Shown piece by piece: positions 32,432 through 43,900 of a stretch of DNA of 64,000 bases (positions are counted from its first letter, which is position 1; every line of letters starts with the position of its first letter). Below the pieces are notes generated by a model that was not told where the DNA came from, did not search any database, and saw nothing but the letters and a program-made list of their open reading frames with translations. The stretch lies in assembly GCF_001553625.1 (NCBI RefSeq), contig NZ_CP014230.1:434001-498000 (forward strand), written 5' to 3'. The position numbers and the translations under genes are program-made. The stretch comes from Desulfomicrobium orale DSM 12838 (lineage in GTDB: Bacteria > Desulfobacterota > Desulfovibrionia > Desulfovibrionales > Desulfomicrobiaceae).

Positions 32432-33349
32432 CTATCCGCCGGACTCTCCAGTGCGCCGCACCAGAATCTCGACATCCTCCGGCTTCATCTCGAGAATGCG
32501 CACGCCCTCGGGAAACTCGGATCTGGGACGAATCCGGCTGCGGCCGGCAGACGGCTCTCCGCCGGGGTCCACGAACAGGCGCAACGTCTCCCGCCAGTTC
32601 TTGTCCCTCAGCAGGCGCACCGGAACATCCAGCTGCACGCGCACGAACTTGGGATCGAAAGTGTACGTGAAGCCTTCGTGCGCGACGGGCTCCAGATTCA
32701 TCTTGACCCAGATGGCCTGGGTCATCGGGGAAAAGGCAAGAGTATAGTCCACCGACGTGACTTCCGAGGTCACGCCTTCCGGCAGCACCAGCCGGGCCCG
32801 CCCCGAAGCCGAAAGCCCGCCGTCCGAGGGGACCCGGATATGCACCGTGGAAATATGCTTCAGGCCATCCAGAGAATGAGCGAAACCCGTGACCGTGACC
32901 TGTTCCGGGCTCAGGGTGGCGTTGCGAAAGCGCATGTCCTCCGCCGGCAATCCCTCCCAATCCAGATGAACGGGAAAATTCCGGGAAACAATGGTATCGG
33001 CGACCAGTTCGAGTCTGCTGGGGCTTATTTCCACCACATCCACCGCCGAGACGATACTCATGTTTTCCGGAAGCAAGGGGATGATGTTTTCCCCCGGACG
33101 GATATCCGCGAGATCGACCTTATACGCCAGACGGTTCATGTTGATGGCCCGGATCTGGCTGCTGGTCCCCCGGATACGGACCTGTACCTTGCCCGCCCCG
33201 GAAACGATCTTCATCCGCTGCGGCAGATTCACGAAATCAAGCGGCACCTCCAGCCACGTCTCCACCTTTTCCTGGCCGGAAACCACATACCAGCATATCA
33301 GCGCCATGAAGAGCGCCAGCAGTCTGTATTGCCAGTTGTCCTTCATCAT
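32432..33349 (-). CDS. YbbR-domain protein (CdaR-like regulator of diadenylate cyclase)
   Basis: CdaR-type proteins bind the membrane cyclase CdaA and modulate c-di-AMP output. The 305-residue protein has a short cytoplasmic start, one membrane segment (residues ~9-23) and a periplasmic part with about three YbbR repeats (each roughly 80 residues, with patterns such as V-Q-V-R-I-R-G and V-T-V-T-G). The start overlaps the cdaA stop by 4 bp. Function follows from the family and position; sequence similarity in YbbR repeats is low. Confidence 0.85.
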   Translation of the reverse strand: MMKDNWQYRLLALFMALICWYVVSGQEKVETWLEVPLDFVNLPQRMKIVSGAGKVQVRIRGTSSQIRAINMNRLAYKVDLADIRPGENIIPLLPENMSIVSAVDVVEISPSRLELVADTIVSRNFPVHLDWEGLPAEDMRFRNATLSPEQVTVTGFAHSLDGLKHISTVHIRVPSDGGLSASGRARLVLPEGVTSEVTSVDYTLAFSPMTQAIWVKMNLEPVAHEGFTYTFDPKFVRVQLDVPVRLLRDKNWRETLRLFVDPGGEPSAGRSRIRPRSEFPEGVRILEMKPEDVEILVRRTGESGG

Positions 33350-34101
33350 TTCCTCAGTGCGGCGCCCAGCACTTTCTGCAGGCGGACCTCGTTCAGGCCG
33401 CTGGTGATCCTGCCGCCCACGGCCAGGGAGATGCTGCCCCGCTCTTCAGACACGATCAGGGCCACGGCGTCCGTTTCCTCGGTTACACCGATGGCGGCCC
33501 TGTGCCGCGTACCCAGGGAGGCCTCATGCTTGAGACCCACGGCCAGGGGCAGAATGCAGGCCGCGGCATGCACTTTGTTGTCCCGGATGATCACCGCGCC
33601 GTCATGCAGGGGCGTATCCAGATGGAAAATGGTCAGCAGCAGATCCTTGCTGAACAGCGCGTCCAGCTCGATGCCGCCGGAAACCACGTCACTCAGGGAG
33701 ATATTGCGCTCGATGACGATGAGGGCCCCGGTTCTGGTCTTGGCCATCTGCACCAGAGCCAGAATCAGTTCATCCAGCACCTCGGACCGGACCGCATCCT
33801 TCTTGAATATGGTGGTCGCGCCCATGGCCGCCAGAGCCTTGCGGATGTCCCGGCGGAAAAGAATGATGACCACCAGAAAAATGGAGCCCAGAAAATTCCC
33901 GAGCAGCCAGTTGAGCGTGTACAGGCCGAACTGGCCCGCCGCGAAATAGGCGATGACCACCAAAAGCAGGCCGTAAACCACGGACACGGCCCTTGTGCCC
34001 TTGATCAGCAGGATGAGCCGGAAAAAAATGTATCCGACCAGCACGACATCCAGGATGTCCCGCCACGTGACCTGCAAATTTCCCACGGCGAAGTTCAGCA
34101 C
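33346..34101 (-). CDS. cdaA: Diadenylate cyclase CdaA
   Basis: CdaA makes c-di-AMP from two ATP. The 251-residue protein has three N-terminal membrane segments (to ~85) and a DAC domain with D-G-A (near residue 170) and R-H-R (near 203), the catalytic signatures. I use GTG 34101: GGAG is 8 nt upstream and the resulting M-L-N-F start fits the family. It overlaps the folP stop by 7 bp, so translation is probably coupled. Confidence 0.92.
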   Translation of the reverse strand: MLNFAVGNLQVTWRDILDVVLVGYIFFRLILLIKGTRAVSVVYGLLLVVIAYFAAGQFGLYTLNWLLGNFLGSIFLVVIILFRRDIRKALAAMGATTIFKKDAVRSEVLDELILALVQMAKTRTGALIVIERNISLSDVVSGGIELDALFSKDLLLTIFHLDTPLHDGAVIIRDNKVHAAACILPLAVGLKHEASLGTRHRAAIGVTEETDAVALIVSEERGSISLAVGGRITSGLNEVRLQKVLGAALRK

Positions 34102-34970
34102 GTTCCAGACTCCCGGGTTTCCAGAGCATGCGCCACGGCCAGAGCGTCCCGCGCCTCGCGGACCTCGTGCACCCGGTGGATGCGTACGCCCATCCGGTAA
34201 AGCACGGCGGTCGCGGCCAGCGTCGCCGCGTTGCGTTCGCGTCCTTCGCGGCCGAGCAGATCTCTCCACAGGGATTTGTTGGAAAGCCCCATGAAAACCG
34301 GCCGCCCGAATTCCGCCAACCGGTCGATCCACCGCAGAATCTCCAGGTTGTGCTCCAGCCGCTTGCCGAAGCCGATACCCGGATCGAGCACGATGTTCTC
34401 CTCCGGCAGGCCCTGCCGGACGAGATGGGCCAGCCGGACGGAAAAAAACTCGCGGATGTCGTCGACCACGTCGCCGTATTTGGGCTCAAGCTGCATGGTG
34501 CGCGGATCTCCCTGACTGTGCATGAGCACATAACCGGGCCTGTATTGCAACACAACGTCCAGCAAGGCCGGATCCGCCTCCAAGGCCGAGACGTCGTTTA
34601 TGATATGCGCCCCGGCCTCCAGTACGGTCCTCGCCACCCCGGCCTTGGTCGTGTCCACGGAGATCACGGCCTCGGGACGATTTTGCGCCACAGCCCGGAC
34701 CACGGGCAACACGCGGGCCATTTCGTCGGCTTCGGACACGGGTTCGGCGAAGGGGCGCGTGCTCTCCCCGCCGATGTCGAGAATGTCCGCGCCCTGATCG
34801 AGCAGACGCATAGCCGTGTCCACGGCAGCGCCGGTTTCCGCCGAAACTCCGCCGTCATAGAAAGAATCGGGAGTTACGTTGACAATGCCCGCCACAAAAA
34901 AAGGGGCCGGACCAAGAGTCCTGCCCCCGCACAGGCTCCAGGAGACGAAATTCCTCTCCCTGCGGCTCAT
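34095..34970 (-). CDS. folP: Dihydropteroate synthase
   Basis: FolP joins 4-aminobenzoate to the pterin diphosphate in folate synthesis. The 291-residue TIM barrel has N-V-T-P-D-S-F near residue 31, D-I-G-G-E-S-T-R-P near 64 and D-P-G-I-G-F-G-K near 196. The start overlaps the ftsH stop (ATGA) and the end overlaps cdaA. The ftsH-folP-glmM order is known from E. coli; here cdaA and ybbR are placed between folP and glmM. Confidence 0.95.
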   Translation of the reverse strand: MSRRERNFVSWSLCGGRTLGPAPFFVAGIVNVTPDSFYDGGVSAETGAAVDTAMRLLDQGADILDIGGESTRPFAEPVSEADEMARVLPVVRAVAQNRPEAVISVDTTKAGVARTVLEAGAHIINDVSALEADPALLDVVLQYRPGYVLMHSQGDPRTMQLEPKYGDVVDDIREFFSVRLAHLVRQGLPEENIVLDPGIGFGKRLEHNLEILRWIDRLAEFGRPVFMGLSNKSLWRDLLGREGRERNAATLAATAVLYRMGVRIHRVHEVREARDALAVAHALETRESGTC

Positions 34971-36856
34971 GCTTCTTCCCCGCTGCCGCCCTCGTCCAGA
35001 GTGAAGGATTCCTCCGACACCTCTTCCTGCGCCGGGGGTTGAGCCTTCTCCGGGGTCTGCGGCGGCAGAGTCTCGCCCCTGATGATTCTGTCCACTTCCT
35101 CGCCGGTCAGGGTCTCGCGGTCGATGAGCGCCGAGGACAGGGAGTGCAACAGTTCGATATTGTCCCGCAGGATGGTCATGGCCGTGTCATAGGCCTCGCT
35201 CAGAATGCGTTTGACTTCCATGTCCACACGGCGGGCCGTGTCTTCGCTGTAATCCTGGACGTGAGCCATGTCCCGGCCCAGAAACACTTCGTCGTTCTTC
35301 CGGCCCAGCGCCATGGGGCCGAACTCCTCGCTCATGCCCCATTCACAGACCATGCGCCGGGCCATGTCCGTGGCCCGCTCGATATCGTTGCCCGCGCCCG
35401 TGGTAAGAGAACTGAACACCAGCTCCTCGGCCGCGCGGCCGCCGAAAAGCACCGCCAAAGCGCTCTCCAGATAGGTTTTGGAATAGGTATGCCGGTCGTC
35501 CTCGGGCAGGTACTGGGTCAGACCCAGAGCCCGGCCGCGGGGGATGATGGTCACCTTGTGCACGGGGTCCGTGCCCGGCAGGAACTTGCCCACCAGGGTG
35601 TGCCCGGCTTCGTGATACGCAGTGGTCTTCTTTTCCTCGTCGCTCAGGATCAGGGAGCGGCGCTCCTTGCCCATCATGACCTTGTCCTTGGCCTCCTCGA
35701 AATCGCGCATGGTCACCTTGTCCTGATTCAGCTTGGCCGCGTGCAGGGCCGCCTCGTTGACCAGGTTTTCCAGATCGGCTCCGGAGAATCCGGGAGTGCC
35801 CCGGGCCAGAACCTCCAGATCCACCTCGGGAGAAAGCGGCGTCTTGCGCGCATGCACTTCGAGGATGCGCTTGCGGCCCTGCAAATCCGGATTGGGCACC
35901 ACCACCTGCCGGTCGAAACGCCCCGGCCGCAGCAGGGCCGGATCGAGCACGTCCGGCCGGTTGGTGGCGGCGATGAGGATGACGCCTTCGTTGGATTCAA
36001 AGCCGTCCATTTCCACCAGCATGGCGTTCAGAGTCTGTTCGCGTTCGTCGTGGCCGCCGCCCAGTCCCGCGCCGCGCTGGCGGCCCACGGCGTCGATCTC
36101 ATCGATGAAAATAAGACAGGGCGCGTTCTTCTTGCCCTGGATGAACAGATCGCGCACCCGGGCCGCGCCCACACCCACGAACATTTCCACGAAATCCGAG
36201 CCGGAAATGGAGAAAAAGGGCACCCCCGCCTCTCCGGCCACGGCGCGGGCCAGCAGAGTCTTGCCTGTGCCCGGAGAGCCCACCAGCAACACCCCTTTGG
36301 GAATGCGGCCGCCGAGGCGGGTGAATTTTTTGGGATTACTCAGAAAATCGACGACTTCCTGCAATTCCTCCTTGGCCTCGTCCACGCCGGCCACGTCGGC
36401 GAACGTGACCTTGGTCTCTTCCTGAGTGACCATCTTGGCCCGCGAACGCCCGAAAGACATGGCCTTGCCCCCGCCGCTCTGCATCTGGCGCATGAAGAAT
36501 ATCCACACGCCGATCAACAAGAGCATGGGAAACCAGGAGGCAAGCACAGTCACGTACCAGGGGGCTTCCTCCAGAGGTTCGGCCTTGACCTGCACATTGT
36601 GCCTGACCAGCGTATCCACCAGGGTCGGATCGTTGGGGGTATAGGTGGAGAAACGCTGTCCGCCCACCAGGGTACCCGTGACCCGCGCGCCCTGGATTTT
36701 CACGCTGTCGACCTCGTTCTTCCGGACTTTGGCCAAAAATTCCGTATAATTCAGATCATTGGGTGCATTCTGGGGCTTGTTGAACATGTTGAACACGACG
36801 ATCATGATCATACAGATAGCGGCCCAGAGCACCAGATTCTTGGAAATATTGTTCAA
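34967..36856 (-). CDS. ftsH: ATP-dependent zinc metalloprotease FtsH
   Basis: FtsH is the hexameric membrane AAA+ protease that removes misassembled membrane proteins and regulators such as LpxC. The 629-residue protein has two membrane segments (about 8-25 and 103-123) flanking a periplasmic domain, an AAA module with G-S-P-G-T-G-K-T and the second-region-of-homology arginines, and the zinc site H-E-A-G-H near residue 416. The C-terminal tail is acidic and Pro/Gln-rich. It is the first gene of the operon; the 211 bp between it and selC hold no further gene. Confidence 0.97.
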   Translation of the reverse strand: MNNISKNLVLWAAICMIMIVVFNMFNKPQNAPNDLNYTEFLAKVRKNEVDSVKIQGARVTGTLVGGQRFSTYTPNDPTLVDTLVRHNVQVKAEPLEEAPWYVTVLASWFPMLLLIGVWIFFMRQMQSGGGKAMSFGRSRAKMVTQEETKVTFADVAGVDEAKEELQEVVDFLSNPKKFTRLGGRIPKGVLLVGSPGTGKTLLARAVAGEAGVPFFSISGSDFVEMFVGVGAARVRDLFIQGKKNAPCLIFIDEIDAVGRQRGAGLGGGHDEREQTLNAMLVEMDGFESNEGVILIAATNRPDVLDPALLRPGRFDRQVVVPNPDLQGRKRILEVHARKTPLSPEVDLEVLARGTPGFSGADLENLVNEAALHAAKLNQDKVTMRDFEEAKDKVMMGKERRSLILSDEEKKTTAYHEAGHTLVGKFLPGTDPVHKVTIIPRGRALGLTQYLPEDDRHTYSKTYLESALAVLFGGRAAEELVFSSLTTGAGNDIERATDMARRMVCEWGMSEEFGPMALGRKNDEVFLGRDMAHVQDYSEDTARRVDMEVKRILSEAYDTAMTILRDNIELLHSLSSALIDRETLTGEEVDRIIRGETLPPQTPEKAQPPAQEEVSEESFTLDEGGSGEEA

Positions 36857-37067
36857 AAGAAGAAACCTCCATAACCCGGGACGTGCGGCAGCCGCAGCGC
36901 CCGGTCATCTTCGGGAATAAGCCGTCCTAACGAAACAAGTTCCGATTGTTAAGGCCGGTTTTCAGAATGACAAGGAAATTTTCGCGGCCGCCGGCACTTT
37001 TCCGATCGATCCACGGAAAGGCTTGATCATCGTTTACCGCGCTGATAGGCACGAAGTCCGCATGGAG

Positions 37068-37161
37068 GGAGGCGTGTTCGTTCCGGTGAGCGGCCCGGTC
37101 TTCAAAACCGGTGGAAGGTCGAGAGATCTTCGGTAGGTTCGACCCCTATACGCCTCCGCCA
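37068..37161 (+). tRNA. selC: Selenocysteine tRNA (TCA)
   Basis: The 94-nt RNA has an 8-bp acceptor stem (GGAGGCGT with ACGCCTCC), a discriminator G and encoded CCA. The anticodon loop CTTCAAA gives TCA, and there is a long variable arm (GGAAGGTCGAGAGATCTTC region). These are the marks of bacterial tRNA-Sec, so the organism decodes UGA as selenocysteine in some genes. Its 3' end overlaps the convergent amidohydrolase gene by 16 bp. No selA, selB or selD is in the window. Confidence 0.95.
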
Positions 37162-38279
37162 TTTCCTTCCGCCATCCCGCCGAAATCTTCCGGCAGCACG
37201 GCCCAGGCCGCCCGTTTGCCCGCTTCCAGACTGCCGAAATCCGCCTCCACTCCCAAAGCCCGGGCCGGATTGCGTGTCACAAGCTCCAGGAGCCCCATAG
37301 GGGATACGCCGGGCAGCATGGCCCGGACGGTCCGCAGTTCGGCCCACAGTTCCATGTCCGGGGCGGAGGCCAGAGAATCCGTCCCCAGGCACAGGGGCAC
37401 GCCCGCCGCATGGAGCATGGCCGCCGGGGCCGGGCCCACGCCGATCCAGGTGTTGCTGCGCGGGCACAGGCACACGGACGCGCCGCTGTGCGCCAGAATG
37501 TCCGCATCTTCCTCGTTCACCCGCACGCAATGCACGGCCAGGGAACGGTTATCCAGCAGCCCCAAAGAGCGGGCAAAAGGGACAACGCGCTGTTCCGGCG
37601 GCACGAATCCCGAAGGCAGAATGCGGCGTGAACGGACGAATTCGGCCAGTTTTCCTCCACCGGTCAGGAAAAGCTCGTTCTCGCCCGGCACTTCAGCCAG
37701 GTGCAGGGAAAACGGCAGACGCCGCTGTCCGCACCATGCCTTGACGCGCCGAGCCAGATCAGCATGGCACGAATACAGGGCATGGACGGCAAGGCTCCAC
37801 GCTCCGGGCAGCGGACGCGGGGTCACATTGCGCCCCGAACCCGTCCATTCCCGGAAAAGATGGCCGGCCACGCGCTGCCGGTCCAGAGCCGCGCGCACCA
37901 GCTCTGCATCCCGGCCGGTCACATCCCCCACGCAGGCCACGCCTCCGGCCCGCATCCGCGCCACGGCCCGTTCCACTGCGGCGGCGTCTGTCTTTTCATT
38001 CATGAGGGCGAAGAGGCGATCGGCCCAGGCCGCAAATCCCAGGCCGGGCGGAATGCGGCCGGACAGGTGGGACAGACCCAGATGGGTATGGGCGTTGATC
38101 AGGCCGGGAACGATGGCCACACTGCCCAGATCGTGTGCCGGGCCACAATCCCGGACCTCTTTCCACGGCCCGATGGCCACGATGCGCCCCCCCGCCACGG
38201 CCAAGCCGCCGTCCGCGATCTCGGGCAGAGCCGGATTCATGGTCAGAATGCGCGCCGCGCGCCAGACGCCGTCAATCAT
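37146..38279 (-). CDS. Amidohydrolase / nucleoside deaminase family protein
   Basis: The ~377-residue protein is a metal-dependent amidohydrolase of the SAH/MTA-deaminase-like group: N-A-H-T-H near residue 62, H-L-A-E near 194, and G-T-D-S near 304 supply the metal and catalytic residues. In futalosine-pathway organisms such enzymes can be aminodeoxyfutalosine deaminases, which would fit the UbiA-family gene at 13010, but this is inference. The stop codon lies inside the T-arm of selC. ATG 38279 is used; a GTG at 38306 with GAGG upstream is an alternative. Confidence 0.85.
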   Translation of the reverse strand: MIDGVWRAARILTMNPALPEIADGGLAVAGGRIVAIGPWKEVRDCGPAHDLGSVAIVPGLINAHTHLGLSHLSGRIPPGLGFAAWADRLFALMNEKTDAAAVERAVARMRAGGVACVGDVTGRDAELVRAALDRQRVAGHLFREWTGSGRNVTPRPLPGAWSLAVHALYSCHADLARRVKAWCGQRRLPFSLHLAEVPGENELFLTGGGKLAEFVRSRRILPSGFVPPEQRVVPFARSLGLLDNRSLAVHCVRVNEEDADILAHSGASVCLCPRSNTWIGVGPAPAAMLHAAGVPLCLGTDSLASAPDMELWAELRTVRAMLPGVSPMGLLELVTRNPARALGVEADFGSLEAGKRAAWAVLPEDFGGMAEGNGGGV

Positions 38280-38348
38280 CCGCAAAGTCCACAAAAAAGG
38301 CGGCACACGCCGCCTCGAATTTTCAAAAACTTTTGGAATGCCCCGGCC

Positions 38349-39740
38349 CTATTCATTCTCTTCCAGCCAGGCCGCAATATCCGCAAGCTGAGCCCGCACC
38401 GGATCAGGGCCCGTGCCGCCGGACGTCCGGCGTCTGGCCACGGCCGCATCATGGCCGAGCACGGAAAACACGTCTTCCCCGATCAGTTCCGAAAAGCCCC
38501 GCAGCTCGTCCAGACTCAGCTCCTCGAGCCCCTTGCCCGACTTTTCGGCAAAAGCCACGGCCGCTCCGGTGATGTGATGGGCCTGACGAAAAGGCACGCC
38601 CCTGGCCGCCAGATAATCGGCCAGTTCTGTGGCATTCAGAAACCCGGAGCGCAAAGCGTCCCGCATGGCTTTCGCATCGAATTCCAGTTCGGCCAGCATT
38701 CCGGCCATGACGGCCAGAGACGGCGACACCGTGTCATGCGTGTCCAGAAAAGGTTCCTTATCCTCCTGCATGTCCCGGTTGTAGGCCAGCGGCAGTCCTT
38801 TCATGATGGTCAGAAGGGCCGTCAGATCCCCGTAAACCCGGCCCGTCTTGCCGCGCATGAGTTCGGCCACGTCCGGGTTCTTCTTCTGCGGCATGATGGA
38901 GGAGCCCGTGGAATAGGCGTCGGGTAAGCGCACAAAGCCGAAGCGCGGATTGGCCCAGATGATGATCTCCTCGCACAGCCTCGACAGATGCATCATGATC
39001 AGGCTGCCGCAGAACACGGCCTCCAGGACGAAATCCCGGTCCGAAACCGCGTCCATGCTGTTGGAGAAAGCGCTGTCAAAGCCCAGGGCTGCGGCCGTCT
39101 GCGGCGGATCCAGAGGATACGTGGTCCCGGCCAGAGCCGCCGCTCCCAGAGGAGACACGCGCACCCGCTTCAGCGCATCGGCCAGACGCGCGTGGTCGCG
39201 GCGCAGCATCTGGGCGTAGGCCAGAAGATGATGGGCCAGACTGACGGGCTGGGCCGGCTGGAAGTGGGTACACCCCGGCAGCAGCACATCCTGATGCTCT
39301 TCGGCGCGCCGGGCCAGCACCCGGACGAGAGCGAGCAGCTGCGCGGACCATTCCTTCAGGCAATCGGCCACGAACAGCCGGAAATCCAGAACCACCTGGT
39401 CATTCCGGGAACGGCCGGTATGCAGTTTCTGGCCCGGCGCGCCGATGATCTCGGTCAGGCGGTGCTCGATGTTCATGTGCACGTCTTCCAGATCCTGCCG
39501 CCAAGCGAAGGTGCCCGTATCGATCTCGGTGCGGATCTGGTCCAGACCGCGATGAATGGCATCCCGCTCGGCCGCCGTGATGACGCCCTGGGCCGCCAGC
39601 ATGGACGCATGGGCTTTTGAGCCGCTGATATCCTGGGCATACAGCCGGGAGTCGAAGCCCACCGAACAGGTATACCGCTCCACCAGCGGCGCCGTGCTCT
39701 CGGCGAACCGGCCGCCCCACAATTTTTTCTCCGCCGCCAT
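38349..39740 (-). CDS. argH: Argininosuccinate lyase
   Basis: ArgH splits argininosuccinate into arginine and fumarate, the last step of arginine synthesis. The 463-residue protein has the family start (K-L-W-G-G-R-F), H-T-G-R-S-R-N-D-Q, and the signature [12 protein letters not shown] near residue 280 that holds the catalytic Ser loop. It starts 3 bp after the argG stop. Confidence 0.96.
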   Translation of the reverse strand: MAAEKKLWGGRFAESTAPLVERYTCSVGFDSRLYAQDISGSKAHASMLAAQGVITAAERDAIHRGLDQIRTEIDTGTFAWRQDLEDVHMNIEHRLTEIIGAPGQKLHTGRSRNDQVVLDFRLFVADCLKEWSAQLLALVRVLARRAEEHQDVLLPGCTHFQPAQPVSLAHHLLAYAQMLRRDHARLADALKRVRVSPLGAAALAGTTYPLDPPQTAAALGFDSAFSNSMDAVSDRDFVLEAVFCGSLIMMHLSRLCEEIIIWANPRFGFVRLPDAYSTGSSIMPQKKNPDVAELMRGKTGRVYGDLTALLTIMKGLPLAYNRDMQEDKEPFLDTHDTVSPSLAVMAGMLAELEFDAKAMRDALRSGFLNATELADYLAARGVPFRQAHHITGAAVAFAEKSGKGLEELSLDELRGFSELIGEDVFSVLGHDAAVARRRTSGGTGPDPVRAQLADIAAWLEENE

Positions 39741-39743
39741 GTC

Positions 39744-40955
<1,212 letters not shown>

Positions 40956-41028
40956 GGCATGCTCCTGTCCGCGAACAGCGCGGGAAAATTTATGGTTATG
41001 GGGGCCGACCAGAAATGCGCCGCAGGCC

Positions 41029-41925
41029 CTACGAAAACACCCACTCCAGAATGGCTTTCTGCATGTGCAGGCGGTTTTCGGCCTGGTCGAAGACAATGGA
41101 CCGCGCGCTCTCGAACACGGCCTCGGTGATCTCTTCGCCCCGATGCGCGGGCAGGCAGTGCAGCACCTTCACGCCGGGATCGGCCAGGGAAAGCAGTTCA
41201 TCGGTCAGGCAGTAACCGGCAAAAGCCTTTTCCCGCTTTTTCTGTTCCGCCTCCTGCCCCATGGAGGCCCAAACGTCCGTATTCACGAAATGGGCTCCGG
41301 CCACGGCGGTCTTGGGTTCGTCCGTGACGAAAACCCTCGCCCCCATGCTCAGAGCCCGTTCCAGCACCAGGGTGTCCGGCATGTAGTCCCCGGGGCAGGC
41401 CACGTTCAGGGTGAAACCGAAATAGATGCTGGCATTGATCCACGAATGGGCCATGTTGTTGCCGTCGCCCACCCAAGCGATGGTCAGATCCCTGAAATTA
41501 TCAGCGAGTTCGGAAATTGTGAGCATGTCGCTCATGACCTGGCAAGGATGATACAGGTCCGTCAGGGCGTTGATGACCGGGATGCCGCCGAACCGGGCCA
41601 AGTCCTCCACGTTTTTCTGGGCAAAGGTGCGCACCACCATGCCCTGAACATACCGGGCCAGCACCCGCGCCGTATCCTTCAGGGGCTCGCTGCGACCCAG
41701 CTGGGAATCGGCCGGAGTCAGAAAAATGGTGTCCCCGCCCAGATGGCGGATGCCGACCTCAAAGGAAACCCGGGTCCGGGTGGAGGCCTTTTCGAAAATC
41801 ATGGCCAGCACCTTTCCCGACAGCAGGGTGGAACGGTAATTTTCCCGCTTCATTTCGCGGGCCCGGACCACAAGACTCAGGGCTTCCTCGGGTTTGAGAT
41901 CCAGGATGGACAAGAAATGCTTCAT
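41029..41925 (-). CDS. argF: Ornithine carbamoyltransferase
   Basis: ArgF makes citrulline from ornithine and carbamoyl phosphate. The start at 41925 has GGAG 5 nt away; the product has 298 residues. It shows the carbamoyl-phosphate loop S-T-R-T-R near residue 48, H-P-C-Q near 127, the ornithine S-M-G loop and H-C-L-P-A-H-R-G near 265. It leads the argF-argG-argH operon; the 354 bp upstream hold its promoter region, but I cannot define an operator for ArgR. Confidence 0.96.
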   Translation of the reverse strand: MKHFLSILDLKPEEALSLVVRAREMKRENYRSTLLSGKVLAMIFEKASTRTRVSFEVGIRHLGGDTIFLTPADSQLGRSEPLKDTARVLARYVQGMVVRTFAQKNVEDLARFGGIPVINALTDLYHPCQVMSDMLTISELADNFRDLTIAWVGDGNNMAHSWINASIYFGFTLNVACPGDYMPDTLVLERALSMGARVFVTDEPKTAVAGAHFVNTDVWASMGQEAEQKKREKAFAGYCLTDELLSLADPGVKVLHCLPAHRGEEITEAVFESARSIVFDQAENRLHMQKAILEWVFS

Positions 41926-42207
41926 GGCGTCTCCAGTCTTCTGCTCATTGTGGGAAAAGAGAATGCCTACAAATCCTGACCCATGTTTGTAAAGTGCGGC
42001 TGCGGACATGCGGCATAAGGAACTTCGTGATTCGTGAGAGGATGTCCGCGCCATAAGAAATCCGGGGCAAACCCAAAATATAATGCATGGTCTCAAGAGG
42101 CTGAATCAGAACGGCAAGCAAATCAGGGAATACAGATGGCTGGGCTTCTGCCTTGTGATCGTACGCTCTCATTGACAGTACGAAGAAAAAGGAAATAGCC
42201 TCGCCAA

Positions 42208-42238
42208 AAGTAACATATTCTAATTATCCATGTTATTA
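42208..42238 (+). promoter_or_regulatory. Possible metalloregulator operator before the nickel/cobalt uptake operon
   Basis: TAACAT at 42211-42216 and ATGTTA at 42230-42235 form an inverted repeat with a 13-bp spacer, 45 bp before the first gene. Such long-spaced palindromes are typical of NikR-type sites, although the half-site differs from the one I recall for Desulfovibrio. The rest of 41926-42279 shows no gene and no recognisable cobalamin riboswitch. Confidence 0.45.
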
Positions 42239-42279
42239 ACAGGCCAATTTTCCCATTATCATTCACTCAGAAGGCAACT

Positions 42280-43050
42280 ATGCGCTGGCTCGCTTTGCTT
42301 GTCTTTTTACTGACCGTTCTCGCCGTATCCCCTGCTCAGGCCCATTTCGGCATGGTCATCCCCTCGGCCAGCACGGCCATGGAAAAGAAGGATGCAGCCA
42401 TCGATCTGACCCTCTCCTTTTCCCATTCCATGGAAATATCCGGCATGCCTCTGGCCGCTCCGGCATCCTTCAAAGTCTTCGTAAACGGCCGGGTCGAAGA
42501 TCTCACCGCCGGGTTGAAACCGGTCAAGGTCATGGATTATGAAGGCTGATCCGCCCATTATGTCATGAAAAAACCCGGAGCATACCAGTTCGTGATGGAG
42601 CCCAAGCCCTACTGGGAACCGGCCGAAGACTGTTTCATCATCCATTACACCAAGACCGTGGTGGCCGCCTTCGGCGGGGAAGACGGCTGGGATGAGCCCG
42701 CGGGGCTGAAGACGGAAATCGTGCCCCTGACCAGACCCTTCGGCAACTACGCCGACAACGTGTTTCAGGGCCGGGTGCTGCTGGACGGCAAGCCAGTGCC
42801 CGGGGCCGAGGTGGAAGTGGAGTTTTACAACAGGGACGGAAAATACGAAGCTCCCAACGACCACATGATCACGCAGGTTATCCGTGCCGATGCCGACGGC
42901 GTCTTCACCTACGGCGTGCCTTTTGCCGGATGGTGGGGCTTTGCGGCGCTCAATACCGCGCCGGAAAAGATGAACCGCGACGGCGCGCCCAAGGATGTGG
43001 AGCTGGGGGCCGTGCTGTGGACGGAATTTCTGGAACCCGTCCGCAAGTAA
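42280..43050 (+). pseudogene. nikK: NikK/DUF4198-type periplasmic nickel/cobalt uptake protein with an in-frame TGA
   Basis: The reading frame codes for a ~256-residue secreted protein: signal peptide ending A-Q-A, mature start H-F-G-M-V-I-P (a His at the new N-terminus suits metal binding), and C-terminal blocks [16 protein letters not shown] and V-F-T-Y-G-V-P. A TGA at 42547-42549 interrupts it after 89 residues, while the frame continues without further defects to 43050. It could be a nonsense mutation (probably a Trp TGG in relatives), a sequencing error, or unusual decoding; an internal ATG at 42565 could restart translation without a signal peptide. The next genes encode the ECF transporter. 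Confidence 0.8.
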
Positions 43051-43287
43051 CAAACGCTCTGCGGATTCCATAAGACGGCGTGCCACAGAACGCCGCTTCC
43101 TCTGACAGAGAAACGGCGAGGTCCGGAAATCGTCATTTTCCGGCACAACGACAGCGGCCTGCCGGGCGGTCGGGAAAAATCCTGAAGCGGGACGGATGGA
43201 CATAAGAGCAAACCATGCCGTAAAAACGGTGGAGCACTCGCCGCAATAACACGTTAACCCGTCATGGCTGCAATCAAAGAGGTACAC

Positions 43288-43887
43288 ATGCACATTTCCG
43301 AAGGCGCTCTTTCTCCGGCCATGCTCGGGGCCGGTGCGGCACTGACCGCCGTGGGCACGGCGATCGGCCTGCGCCGTCTGGACTACGACCGGCTCATGAC
43401 CGTGGCCATTCTATCCTCGGCCTTTTTCGTGGGCTCTCTCGTTCACGTGCCCATCGGACTGTCCAGCGCCCATCTCATCCTGAATGGCCTGCTCGGCGCC
43501 ATTCTGGGCTGGGCCGCCTTTCCTGCCATTCTGACGGCACTCCTGCTTCAGGCCGTGCTGTTTCAGTTCGGCGGCATCACCGTGCTGGGCGTGAACACCT
43601 TCAATGTGGCCGGCCCCGCGGTGCTGTGCTTCTATCTGTTCCGGCCCATGATGCTGCGCTCCGGACGGACCCGGGTAATCGGCTCGTTCTGCTGCGGCGC
43701 CCTGGCCGTGGCCGGAACGGCGCTGCTGGCCGCCCTGTCCCTGGCGTTCTCGGATGAAGGCTTTCTCCAGTCGGCCCGGCTGCTTTTTCTGGCCCACATT
43801 CCGATCATGGTGGTCGAGGGTGTCATGACGGCGCTGATCGTCCCTTTTCTGGCCAAGGTCCGCCCCGAACTTCTTTCTTTTTCCTGA
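43288..43887 (+). CDS. cbiM: Nickel/cobalt ECF transporter substrate-binding subunit CbiM/NikM
   Basis: The S component binds the metal through its exposed N-terminus. ATG 43288 is chosen so that the protein begins M-H-I-S-E-G, where His2 is the conserved ligand; AGAGGT precedes it. The 199-residue protein has about six to seven membrane helices and a conserved H-V-P-I-G and N-T-F-N-V-A-G. The 237-bp gap after nikK contains some inverted sequence but nothing I recognise. Nickel or cobalt preference cannot be decided by sequence alone. Confidence 0.9.
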   Translation: MHISEGALSPAMLGAGAALTAVGTAIGLRRLDYDRLMTVAILSSAFFVGSLVHVPIGLSSAHLILNGLLGAILGWAAFPAILTALLLQAVLFQFGGITVLGVNTFNVAGPAVLCFYLFRPMMLRSGRTRVIGSFCCGALAVAGTALLAALSLAFSDEGFLQSARLLFLAHIPIMVVEGVMTALIVPFLAKVRPELLSFS

Positions 43888-43900
43888 CCGGGAGGTCGAG

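Noticed and set aside
42547-42590. SECIS element after the nikK TGA
   Set aside because: Only weak 3-4 bp pairings such as TCCG with CGGA could be drawn, without the compact stem and exposed loop G of bacterial SECIS elements.
41926-43287. Cobalamin or NiCo riboswitch in the gaps of the metal-uptake operon
   Set aside because: I looked for the B12-box and related conserved segments in 41926-42279 and 43051-43287 and did not find them.
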